NCBI GenBank assembly: GCA_003215555.1
Contig: QCKE01000008.1
Location: forward strand, 1 to 59,300
Length of the DNA: 59,300 nucleotides
Source: Prochlorococcus sp. AG-409-K04
Lineage (GTDB): Bacteria > Cyanobacteriota > Cyanobacteriia > PCC-6307 > Cyanobiaceae
Direction of reading: 5' to 3'
Shown in pieces: positions 26,057-34,403 of this stretch. The position numbers and the translations under genes were made by a program. Under the pieces are notes generated by a model that saw only the letters and a program-made list of their open reading frames with translations, did not search any database and was not told the DNA's origin. Numbering within the stretch: position 1 is the stretch's first letter; every line of letters starts with the position of its first letter.

Positions 26057-27832
26057 CTAAACTGAGCTTAATATTTCAATATTACCTTTTTGGAGATTAA
26101 TAATTCGATCACAACGAGAAAGTGTCGCTGTTCTATGAGCAATGGTAATAATAGTAAGATCACCATCCAAAGAATCAATTGAATCCATAACAGCTTTTTC
26201 GGTAATCGTATCCAATGCACTTGTGGCTTCATCCATGATTAATAATGAAGCTTTTTTATATAAAGCTCTTGCTATACCAATTCTCTGACGTTGTCCCCCA
26301 CTCAACTGTATTCCTCTTTCTCCAACAAAAGTCTGATAACCAAAGTTAGTAGAATCGATGAAAGAAGATATATTAGCCTTCTTAGCGGCAAGCTTTACTC
26401 TATCAAAATCGACTAATTCCTCATTGATGCCAAATGCTATATTCTCTGCTATTGAGCAATCGGCTAAATAAATATTCTGGGGTATATGGGCAATACTTGA
26501 ACGCCAGTTAATAAGTCTATCTGGAAATAATGATTCATTAATATCTAAACCATCTACAAATAACTGTCCAGATGAAGGCTTTAACAAGCCCATTAAAATA
26601 TTAACGAATGTACTTTTGCCACTTCCTGTTGCACCTACAATACCTATTCTCTCTCCTTTAAAAATTTCTAAATTAATTCCTTTAATTATTAAAGGTGATT
26701 TTGTAGAATAAGAAAAGCTAACATTAACTAACTCTATTTTGTTTTGAATATTAAAAGGAGCAATACGAAAACTTTTTTTTAGATGAACTATAGGTTGTTC
26801 TAAAAGATAAATAATATTAATTAAACTGTCTCTCCCTGTTTGAACTTGAGCCCAAGATTGGTAAATACTTTGTGATAAAGGTAAAATCCTCTGAGCACCT
26901 AAAGCTAATGCACCAAGAATAGTAATTGATCTAACACTATCCTCTGTCTGTATTAGCAGGTATCCTATTGTTGCTATCAAGATCATACTAAATGGCTCAA
27001 TAACCAATTTAGGAAATAATGCAAAAAATGTAGATTTAGCCTTTGAGAATCTATAAGGTTCGTCGATAGATTGATATCTCTTATAATATAATTGCTGATT
27101 ATTATCCAATAAAATATCAGCAATAGATCCAAATGATTCCTGTAGAATTTTAAAAAGCTTTTGATCAAATCTAACCTGCTCTTTGCTCATTAATTTCAAT
27201 GGATTTCTAGTTATATAAAATGCAATCCCATAAAATAAACTTAATGAAGAAAAGCAACCTAGTGCTAACCTCCAATCAAATAATAGAAAACCTATAATTA
27301 AGGTTATTAAAATAATAAATGAGCTAAAAAGTACCAAAATAGGTTTAAGTATTAAGCCTATTACTTTTCCTATATCTGTAGTTATAGAAGAAATCAACTC
27401 ACTACTATTTCTAGCTATATGAATATCATAATTTTGATATATAGTTCGTCTAAAAGATTCACAACTTAAATCAGATCCAATTACTCCAGCAAAATAAAAA
27501 TTATACCAATTTGTCAAAAGTTTTACAAAAGCTGCAAATAAAATAGTAAGTATAAATAAGATAAAAAATAAAAGTATCAAATCATCTGCAGATGAAAGAT
27601 TAAAAAAGTCATACAATCTATTTGCATAGCTATACTGAAAAAGTCTATCTGGATTTATTAAGACTCCTAAAAAAGGTACTAAAGAAGCAAGACTTACAAG
27701 TTCAGCAAAGCTACTTATTAAAAACAAAACAAAAAGACCTATTAATTGAAATTTCCGTATTCTATCTAAATAGATCCATAACCTGATAACTAAAACAAAT
27801 AATGGTTTATCATTTAAATTTAGATTATTCAT
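26057..27832 (-). CDS. ABC transporter, fused permease and ATPase (PglK/MsbA-like flippase)
   Basis: The 591-residue half-transporter has about six membrane spans in its first 320 residues. A C-terminal ATPase domain follows, with Walker A GATGSGKST, the signature LSGGQRQRIGIARAL and Walker B LLIMDEATSALD. PglK-type proteins flip lipid-linked oligosaccharides across the inner membrane. It lies beside the UDP-sugar dehydrogenase and pseB in the glycan island, and no Wzx-type flippase is recognisable in the window, so it is the best candidate for moving the repeat unit or a lipid-linked glycan. Start ATG at 27832. Confidence 0.87.
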   Translation of the reverse strand: MNNLNLNDKPLFVLVIRLWIYLDRIRKFQLIGLFVLFLISSFAELVSLASLVPFLGVLINPDRLFQYSYANRLYDFFNLSSADDLILLFFILFILTILFAAFVKLLTNWYNFYFAGVIGSDLSCESFRRTIYQNYDIHIARNSSELISSITTDIGKVIGLILKPILVLFSSFIILITLIIGFLLFDWRLALGCFSSLSLFYGIAFYITRNPLKLMSKEQVRFDQKLFKILQESFGSIADILLDNNQQLYYKRYQSIDEPYRFSKAKSTFFALFPKLVIEPFSMILIATIGYLLIQTEDSVRSITILGALALGAQRILPLSQSIYQSWAQVQTGRDSLINIIYLLEQPIVHLKKSFRIAPFNIQNKIELVNVSFSYSTKSPLIIKGINLEIFKGERIGIVGATGSGKSTFVNILMGLLKPSSGQLFVDGLDINESLFPDRLINWRSSIAHIPQNIYLADCSIAENIAFGINEELVDFDRVKLAAKKANISSFIDSTNFGYQTFVGERGIQLSGGQRQRIGIARALYKKASLLIMDEATSALDTITEKAVMDSIDSLDGDLTIITIAHRTATLSRCDRIINLQKGNIEILSSV

Positions 27833-27868
27833 TAAAATTAAAACTATAAAATATAAATTTTCAATCTA

Positions 27869-29221
27869 TTATAGCCTAAAAGAAGATATATGCTTAGGAA
27901 CTATACCCTTAAGATCTATATAAACACCATTCAAATTTGCAATATTTTTCCAATCTAAATCTGATAAACCCTTAAACTGATCATGGGCAACTGCAGCTAT
28001 AACAACATCATATTTAATTTCTGATGGTATGATAGAAAAAACACTTAATTTAGACATCTTAAATACCTCTTTAGGGCAAATCAAAGGATCAACAATATCA
28101 ATATTCATATGATATTGTTCTAATTTTGAAATCAAATCGAAAACCTTAGAATTTCTAATATCTGGACAGTTTTCCTTAAAGCTTAAACCCAATATAAGAA
28201 CCCTAGCACCTCCTATATTTATTTTTCTTTGAGCCATCAACAAAACTAATTGTTCAACAATCCAATTACTCATCCCATCATTAATTCTACGGCCTGACAA
28301 TACAACCTGAGGATAATAACCTAATTTTTCTGACTTATATGTTAAATAATATGGATCGACTCCAATACAATGACCTCCAACCAACCCAGGCAAGAATTTA
28401 GAAAAATTCCATTTAGTTGATGCAGCATCTAAAACATCTAATGTATCTATTCCAATCTTATTAAATATAATCGCTAATTCATTTATTAAAGCAATATTTA
28501 GATCTCGTTGAGTATTTTCAATAATTTTTGCTGCTTCAGCTACTTTAATAGAAGATGCTTTATAAGTTCCTGCATTAATAAAGGAACCATAAAAGTCATC
28601 AATCCATTCGGAAGATTCTTTTGTAGAGCCACTAGTAACTTTAATAATATTTACCAATTTATGCTTTTTATCTCCTGGGTTAATTCTTTCCGGACTATAT
28701 CCACAAAAGAAATCTTTATTACAGGCAAAGCTTGTAATCGACTCTATGATTGGAATGCAAACTTCTTCAGTAGCTGCCGGATAAACAGTGCTCTCATAAA
28801 CAATTATTGGCAAAGTATCATGTATTCTATTCTTAATTGCTTTTGCAACTGTAGTAGTTGCATTTTTAAGAGCGGTCAAATCAGGAGCTTTATTATTATC
28901 AATTGGGGTAGGTACAGTAACAATAAATAAATCAGCTTTAGAGAGAATAGAGTTGTCTGAAGTGAATTCTAAATTATTTGTCAACAAAAATTCTTCTTTA
29001 TTGATTTCATTAGTCTTATCTACTCCTGCTTTAAGCTCATTAAGTCGCTCATTGTTTATATCAAATCCAATCACTTTTCTATCAAGATTCTTAGCAGATC
29101 TTAAAGATATTTTTGATTTAGATATTTCAACAGCTAAAGGTAGTCCAACATAACCTAATCCGATAACTGCAACTGTACAAGAATGCAAATCTGGAAGATG
29201 GGAGTGATTATTTCTCTTCAT
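27869..29221 (-). CDS. Nucleotide-sugar 6-dehydrogenase, TviB/WbpA type
   Basis: This 450-residue dehydrogenase oxidises C6 of a UDP-sugar to a uronic acid in two NAD steps. Its Rossmann motif is VIGLGYVGLP, with TVPTPIDNNKAPDL, YESTVYP, SPERINPGDK, and the active-site Cys in GLVGGHCIGVDPYYL. These features match the TviB/WbpO/WbpA group, which prefers UDP-GlcNAc or UDP-GalNAc. It begins with ATG at 29221, 15 bases after an epimerase gene. It could supply UDP-HexNAcA to the Gfo/Idh-DegT-acetyltransferase route 10 kb away. A different UDP-glucose type dehydrogenase lies at 39 kb. Confidence 0.9.
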   Translation of the reverse strand: MKRNNHSHLPDLHSCTVAVIGLGYVGLPLAVEISKSKISLRSAKNLDRKVIGFDINNERLNELKAGVDKTNEINKEEFLLTNNLEFTSDNSILSKADLFIVTVPTPIDNNKAPDLTALKNATTTVAKAIKNRIHDTLPIIVYESTVYPAATEEVCIPIIESITSFACNKDFFCGYSPERINPGDKKHKLVNIIKVTSGSTKESSEWIDDFYGSFINAGTYKASSIKVAEAAKIIENTQRDLNIALINELAIIFNKIGIDTLDVLDAASTKWNFSKFLPGLVGGHCIGVDPYYLTYKSEKLGYYPQVVLSGRRINDGMSNWIVEQLVLLMAQRKINIGGARVLILGLSFKENCPDIRNSKVFDLISKLEQYHMNIDIVDPLICPKEVFKMSKLSVFSIIPSEIKYDVVIAAVAHDQFKGLSDLDWKNIANLNGVYIDLKGIVPKHISSFRL

Positions 29222-29236
29222 TTACACAATTATCAA

Positions 29237-30259
29237 TCATTTCTGATAATAAATTCTATACCAATCTATAAATTTTTTCACTCCCTCTTTTACACTAGTA
29301 GAAGGCTTAAAGCCAATCCAAGAAGATAGAGAAGAAGTATCAGATTCTGTCGCAACAACGTCTCCGGGTTGCATCGGCATATATTGCTTCTGAGCCTCAA
29401 TGCCAAGAGCAAGCTCTATTTCCTTTATGTATTCCATTAGTGGAGTTGGATTTGAATTGCCAATATTAAAAATCTTATGCGGTGCCCAACTAGAAGATGG
29501 ATCAGGCATTTCCGTCTTAAAAGAAAGATTAGGTACTGCTGGTTTATTCAAAAGCCTTACAAGGCTTTCAATTATGTCATCAACATAAGTAAAATCTCTC
29601 TGCATTTTACCATGATTAAAAATCCTGATGGGCTCACCCTCTAAAATTGATTTGGTAAAAATGAACAAAGCCATATCTGGTCTACCCCATGGTCCGTAAG
29701 CAGTAAAGAATCGTAGTCCAATTGCAGGAAGATTATATAAATGACTATAGCTATGGGCAATTAACTCATTTGCCCTTTTTGTTGAGGCATACAAACTTAC
29801 CGGATGATTTACACCTTGTTTTTCGGAAAAAGGTAAATTTGTATTTCCTCCATATACTGAACTACTACTTGCATAAATAAAATTTTCTACATTATAATTT
29901 CTACAGCATTCTAAAATATTCGTAAAGCCAACTATATTAGATTGTATATAAGCTGAAGGATTTTCAATTGAATACCTTACTCCTGCCTGCGCTGCTAAAT
30001 TTACAACCTTCTTAAATTTATATTTTTCAAAGATAGTATTTAAATGGGATATATCTTCTAAGTTTTGTTTAATTAAAGTGAAATTAGTTTTAGTTTCTTT
30101 AGATATTAATTCTAATTGATTTATTCTTGCTCTCTTTAAATTTGGATCATAATACGAATTAACATTGTCATACCCAACGACAGGAACTTTTAAATTAAGC
30201 AACCTCTTGGCTAAATGAAAACCAATAAAACCTGCTGCTCCAGTTACCAAGACAGTCAC
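29237..30259 (-). CDS. UDP-uronate 4-epimerase (CapI/TviC-like)
   Basis: The extended SDR of 340 residues has GAAGFIGFHLA at the N-terminus, SSSSVYGGN with the catalytic Ser, and YASTK for the Tyr/Lys pair. YGPWGRPDMALFIFTK and HGKMQRDFTYVDDI are typical of the UDP-glucuronate 4-epimerase group, to which CapI belongs. The adjacent TviB-type dehydrogenase makes the pair resemble TviB-TviC, which yields UDP-GalNAcA; UDP-GalA is the alternative. The start is GTG at 30259, immediately before the nucleotide-binding strand. Confidence 0.88.
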   Translation of the reverse strand: MTVLVTGAAGFIGFHLAKRLLNLKVPVVGYDNVNSYYDPNLKRARINQLELISKETKTNFTLIKQNLEDISHLNTIFEKYKFKKVVNLAAQAGVRYSIENPSAYIQSNIVGFTNILECCRNYNVENFIYASSSSVYGGNTNLPFSEKQGVNHPVSLYASTKRANELIAHSYSHLYNLPAIGLRFFTAYGPWGRPDMALFIFTKSILEGEPIRIFNHGKMQRDFTYVDDIIESLVRLLNKPAVPNLSFKTEMPDPSSSWAPHKIFNIGNSNPTPLMEYIKEIELALGIEAQKQYMPMQPGDVVATESDTSSLSSWIGFKPSTSVKEGVKKFIDWYRIYYQK

Positions 30260-30408
30260 AAAAATTTTGAAATTAAGATTTCACTAAACATGGTAACCCA
30301 CACAGGCGCAAATTCACAAACAAATCATACTCTTGATATAAACCATTATTGAAATTAAATGTTTTTAAAAATAAATATGTGTCAAGAAAAGAAAAGATCT
30401 TAAAGCTT

Positions 30409-31602
30409 TTATTTACCAAAGTGCTTCAAATTCAATTCACTTTTCTTAGTTGTTCTTGTTGAACTAATTTTATATCTAATTTTAAACTTCAAATAATATG
30501 CATAATTTCTAAAGGCTCTATAGTAATTTACAATTCTATCTATTATAGGTTTATTTGCTGTAGAAATATTTATTTCTTCCTGAGTTAAAGATTTAACAAG
30601 AAGTCTAATATCATTCAAATCCGTGCAAACATCATCATCGATTTTCGAACTAAAATTAATTATTTTAGTGTGAGCTGTTAAATAATGAGAAAATAATTTA
30701 TCACAGGAATTTTTATAATAATAATCTATTATTTCAGATGCCTTTAAAGGAAATATTTTCTCAATACTTGATGCTAAAAATTTAATACTGTTCTCTATAT
30801 AAAATTCTGGATAAATTTCTTCAGGATTATATTGACCTGCGATAGGACTCATTTCATTAGTTAAGCTAACAAAACTATCTAATGAGTCAAATATCCTAAA
30901 AGCCTTACTGTCTATAGAAGAGACATCAGCCATTTTTGTTGCCTTAGATAAAAGAACAGGTCTTTTCATTAACAATGATTCTGCTATAACTCTATTTGCG
31001 CCCTCCCACATACTTGCAACAACATTAATTTTAGACGCAGATAATATTATCCTAGACTCTTCATTACTAAGATAAGCTGGAGAGTATGTATCTAGTTTAT
31101 GTAAGACAAGTCGCTTGCGTAGAATACTGTCTACTTGGTCACAATAATATTTACTTAATGAATGATCATGGAAGCGATTATCAGGTTGATTAACAACAAA
31201 TATACGTGCAGTTAAATCTTTATTTAAAAGTAAATAATGCTTAAAAAAAGATAGAATATGTCTTGTTCTTTTGAACATTCCATTAAAAGCAAATGACTGC
31301 AAAGTAAATCTAGGTTTCTGAGTCACAAATGGAGAAGTAGAGGAAGCAGAAAAATTCCAGCCTTGCAAATTTATATGAGGCTTATTATAAATATTATCTA
31401 CAATTCCCTTTGCTGCCAGAGTAAAATCTATCAAGGAAGGTATTTCTAATAGTTTATTCTGAAAATTACCAAAATAAAGTCCTATATAATATTTTTTAGA
31501 TAGTTTTTCTAAAACATCTTTATCTAAGAGATGTAATTCATTATTTTTAAATAAAATAATTCCTTTGCTATTGTTAATGGGGCTAAATAATATAGATGCC
31601 AT
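30409..31602 (-). CDS. Glycosyltransferase, GT-B fold
   Basis: The 397-residue protein has a GT-B C-lobe with SMWEGANRVIAESLLMKRPVLLSK, containing an E-x7-E pair expected in retaining GT4-type enzymes. A linker segment RLVLHKLDTYSPAYLSNEES is consistent with the fold. The last 100 residues are less typical, with a basic tail. It begins with ATG, 28 bases downstream of the FkbM methyltransferase gene on the same strand, and is followed by 149 bases before the uronate epimerase. The sugar is unknown. Confidence 0.75.
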   Translation of the reverse strand: MASILFSPINNSKGIILFKNNELHLLDKDVLEKLSKKYYIGLYFGNFQNKLLEIPSLIDFTLAAKGIVDNIYNKPHINLQGWNFSASSTSPFVTQKPRFTLQSFAFNGMFKRTRHILSFFKHYLLLNKDLTARIFVVNQPDNRFHDHSLSKYYCDQVDSILRKRLVLHKLDTYSPAYLSNEESRIILSASKINVVASMWEGANRVIAESLLMKRPVLLSKATKMADVSSIDSKAFRIFDSLDSFVSLTNEMSPIAGQYNPEEIYPEFYIENSIKFLASSIEKIFPLKASEIIDYYYKNSCDKLFSHYLTAHTKIINFSSKIDDDVCTDLNDIRLLVKSLTQEEINISTANKPIIDRIVNYYRAFRNYAYYLKFKIRYKISSTRTTKKSELNLKHFGK

Positions 31603-31630
31603 GAATTTTTAAGTAAAATAGTAACACTAT

Positions 31631-32479
31631 TTAAGTTTTAGGGACATTTTTATTTGAAAATAATATAGAGAACCTCTGAGCACCAAAGTCTAAAAGCTCA
31701 AAACCCATTGAGGTTAAAAAATTCGTAACTTCTGGTAAGGAAGAACTTCCATCATTCTTTTCAAACCCTAAGTCAGCTGCTATATAGTCAATAAAAGGCA
31801 AAGTCTCTACACTTCCTTTTAAAACGTCTAATTCAGAACCTTCTGCCTCCAATTTCAATAACTCAACTCTTTTACCAAATAATCCAAGTTGTTTTATCTC
31901 ATTATCAATAGTAGTAACTTCTACATCAATTAAGCGGTCATTGTATGTGGCATCCTTTTCTCTTGAGGAAACCAAGTGCCCATCAGCAGTTTCTGGAATC
32001 ACAGAAAAAAAAGATTTGGAAACTTTGCTAGACAATGCTTTTTCAAAAGAAAAATTATTATTAATATTAGACGATAAACAAATATACTCTTGCGGTGAGG
32101 GTTCAAAAGCTATGTATGTAGGAGAACTGATATTTCTCATATACCTTAAATAAAAATACAATTCACCAATATTGGCGCCACAATCTATAATTATAGGATT
32201 ATTAGAAAAAGTTATATTATGAAGTAAGTATGCTGAATCTCCGAGATTATTCAATCTATTTTTAGCTCCTCGTAAGTAATTATTAAATGTCCTATTTAAA
32301 TCGACATGTCTAATACTCTTCTCAATAAGATCAGTTTTTAAATAAACAGATCTTGATTTAATTCTAATCTTAATATTTTCCTTGCTAAATAAAAAGCTAG
32401 TTAAATTAAATAATAAAACTACAAGCTTAGGAGCGAATCGTATTTTTGATTTACACCAATAAATAATATCCAGCACCAA
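31631..32479 (-). CDS. FkbM family SAM-dependent methyltransferase
   Basis: The 282-residue protein shows the FkbM fold. Motif I is IIDCGANIGELYFYL, the ribose-binding strand is YIAFEPSPQEY, and VTTIDNEIKQLG leads to the acidic LLKLEAEGSELDVLKGS, a hallmark of the family. FkbM enzymes O-methylate hydroxyls on sugars and polyketides. No ATG exists near the N-terminus, so the start is TTG at 32479 or GTG at 32476. It faces a divergent plus-strand deacetylase gene across 173 bases that must contain promoters for both directions. Confidence 0.85.
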   Translation of the reverse strand: MVLDIIYWCKSKIRFAPKLVVLLFNLTSFLFSKENIKIRIKSRSVYLKTDLIEKSIRHVDLNRTFNNYLRGAKNRLNNLGDSAYLLHNITFSNNPIIIDCGANIGELYFYLRYMRNISSPTYIAFEPSPQEYICLSSNINNNFSFEKALSSKVSKSFFSVIPETADGHLVSSREKDATYNDRLIDVEVTTIDNEIKQLGLFGKRVELLKLEAEGSELDVLKGSVETLPFIDYIAADLGFEKNDGSSSLPEVTNFLTSMGFELLDFGAQRFSILFSNKNVPKT

Positions 32480-32652
32480 TTTAATTTAATAAACATATTT
32501 TAAATAATAATTCCACAGAGGAGTTGACTTCTAGACCAATCCAAATACACAACGAATCTTAATGTTTGGTAACATAGGAAAAGTTTCGCAAGGTGCATAG
32601 CTCATAGGAAGTCACCACAATGTTGTATATTTAAATAATGTACTAAGCACTT

Positions 32653-33417
32653 ATGTCCAGTAAGGCATTTTCCTACACAGAGTATGCACAAATACTACAT
32701 AAATTTAAGGAAAAGCTAGTAGATTATTCAGAAACTAGAGGAAGAAATATTTATGTTTTGTTAAGGCATGATGTTGAATATTCACCAGAAAAAGCTCTTG
32801 AAATGGCAAAGATCGAAAATTCATTAGATATAAAATCTTCTTATTTATTTCAGGTAAAATCTAATGCTTATAATTCATTATCATTAAAAAATACAAATAT
32901 AATTAAAAGAATTCTAGAATTAGATCATAAAGTAGGTTTACATTTTTATGTAAGGCACATAGAGGCTAATAACTGGGAGAAATTGAAAGATGAATTAATA
33001 CAGCAGAGAAATATACTAAAACTTGTGTTAGGTTTTAAACCTGATAGGTTTAGTTATCATAGGCCTCCGGATTGGGTCCTCACAAGAAGCGATAACTTAA
33101 TATGTGAAATGATTAACATGTATGGAAGCAATTTCTTTGAATTTACTAAGACACCCAGGAAAATTAAATATCTTTCAGACAGTGGGCATCTTTTTAAATA
33201 TGGGCATCCACTTGATGATATAAATTTTAAGAAAATTCAAATTCTCTTGCACCCTGATGAATGGTCCCATCAAGGCTATAACATATATAAAAATTTTAGA
33301 TCTCTGGAGAAAAAACATTTAACTGAATTTTATAGAACCCTTAATCAAGAGAGTAAAATATATCGTGAGAACCTACCAAAGGAAGTAGACAATGAAAATA
33401 GTGATTTTTGGCAATAA
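32653..33417 (+). CDS. Polysaccharide-deacetylase-like protein
   Basis: This 254-residue protein has the NodB-type metal and catalytic signature: RHDVE at 38-42, GLHF at 95-98, SYHRPPD at 134-140 and a late ILLHPDEW. The fold hydrolyses N-acetyl groups on amino sugars. It starts with ATG, runs opposite to most of the island, and overlaps the next gene, a formyltransferase homologue, by 26 bases. Deacetylation and then formylation of the same amino group is an attractive two-step scheme, but it is inference. Some members of this branch lack activity, so function needs assay. Confidence 0.78.
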   Translation: MSSKAFSYTEYAQILHKFKEKLVDYSETRGRNIYVLLRHDVEYSPEKALEMAKIENSLDIKSSYLFQVKSNAYNSLSLKNTNIIKRILELDHKVGLHFYVRHIEANNWEKLKDELIQQRNILKLVLGFKPDRFSYHRPPDWVLTRSDNLICEMINMYGSNFFEFTKTPRKIKYLSDSGHLFKYGHPLDDINFKKIQILLHPDEWSHQGYNIYKNFRSLEKKHLTEFYRTLNQESKIYRENLPKEVDNENSDFWQ

Positions 33418-34282
33418 AGTTACTACTAGTATTCTTTTGAAAAATTTACTAGAAAAGAATTACAAGATACATTCATTAGTAACTCTTGACTCAATAAAAA
33501 AAGATTCTTCAAATATATCTGGAAATGATATCAATCTGGAGAATCTAGCAAGATTAAATAATATAAATATCTATAATCCAATATCATATAAATTAAATAA
33601 TAAAAAAGACTATAATTTTTTTATAGAGAACAATTTTGATATTGGATTATGCACTGGTTGGCAAAGGTTAATACCTGCAGAGATACTTAATACATTTAAA
33701 AAAGGTGTTTTTGGCTGGCATGGTTCTGGTTTTGAATTTCCCAATGGACGAGGTAGATCTCCTATAAACTGGAGCATAAGATTAGGGTTAAAAAAGATAT
33801 ACCATAATTGCTTCAAATACGATGTAGGTATTGATGATGGGAAAATTGTAGAGACTAGAGTAATAGAAATAGAAAGTAATGAATATATTTTAGATGTAAT
33901 AAATAAAGCAACTGAACACATAAAGGAATCATCATGCAGAGTAATTCAAGCATGCATTAATGATAATTTAGAATTAATTGAACAATCTAATCATGCATAT
34001 ATTAGTCTACCAAAATTATCCGAAAAAGATGGAGAGTTAACTCATGATATGTCAATAGAATATGCTAAAAATACTGTAAGATCCTGTTCAAAACCATTCC
34101 CAGGTTCTTTTATAATTAATGAAGCAAATCAAAAGATTAGAATATGGAGATTAGAAAACTACCTAAATGATATTAGGGAAATCAATAAAAATATAATATA
34201 TAAAGATAATATAATTATTATTAGATTTAAAGATGGGAGTTGTTTTAGTAATGATTTTGAATTAGTGCCAAATAATTACTAA
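33392..34282 (+). CDS. Formyltransferase-like protein, probable sugar N-formyltransferase
   Basis: The 296-residue protein has the fold of Fmt/ArnA-type N10-formyl-THF-dependent formyltransferases. FGWHGSG at 107-113 holds the catalytic His110, NGRGRSPINWSI matches the RGAAPIQ-type loop, and VGIDDGKIV near 145-153 supplies the catalytic Asp. The Asn of the Asn-His-Asp triad is Gly108 here. Sugar N-formyltransferases decorate O-antigens with formamido groups. The ATG at 33392 lies inside the deacetylase gene, indicating coupled translation. A different one-carbon or acyl donor cannot be excluded. Confidence 0.8.
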   Translation: MKIVIFGNKVTTSILLKNLLEKNYKIHSLVTLDSIKKDSSNISGNDINLENLARLNNINIYNPISYKLNNKKDYNFFIENNFDIGLCTGWQRLIPAEILNTFKKGVFGWHGSGFEFPNGRGRSPINWSIRLGLKKIYHNCFKYDVGIDDGKIVETRVIEIESNEYILDVINKATEHIKESSCRVIQACINDNLELIEQSNHAYISLPKLSEKDGELTHDMSIEYAKNTVRSCSKPFPGSFIINEANQKIRIWRLENYLNDIREINKNIIYKDNIIIIRFKDGSCFSNDFELVPNNY

Positions 34283-34308
34283 AACAAATCCAATATCACC
34301 TAATATAA

Positions 34309-34326
34309 AGATAAAAATTTTTATCT
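34309..34326. terminator. 18-bp perfect palindrome between convergent genes, possible weak bidirectional terminator
   Basis: The palindrome has 9-base arms with no loop (AGATAAAAA then its complement). It lies 27 bases after the formyltransferase stop and 78 bases before the stop of the convergent chain-length gene. The central A5/T5 tract gives a short T run in either reading direction. Stem strength is low because it has only one G:C pair per arm, so the terminator call is weak; a protein-binding site is the alternative. Confidence 0.35.
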
Positions 34327-34403
34327 ATAATCTGCAATATTTTTCACAATCTAGTCAATTATTCTTTTAGTTAAAAATATAATTATATCTAGTAAAATTC
34401 TTA

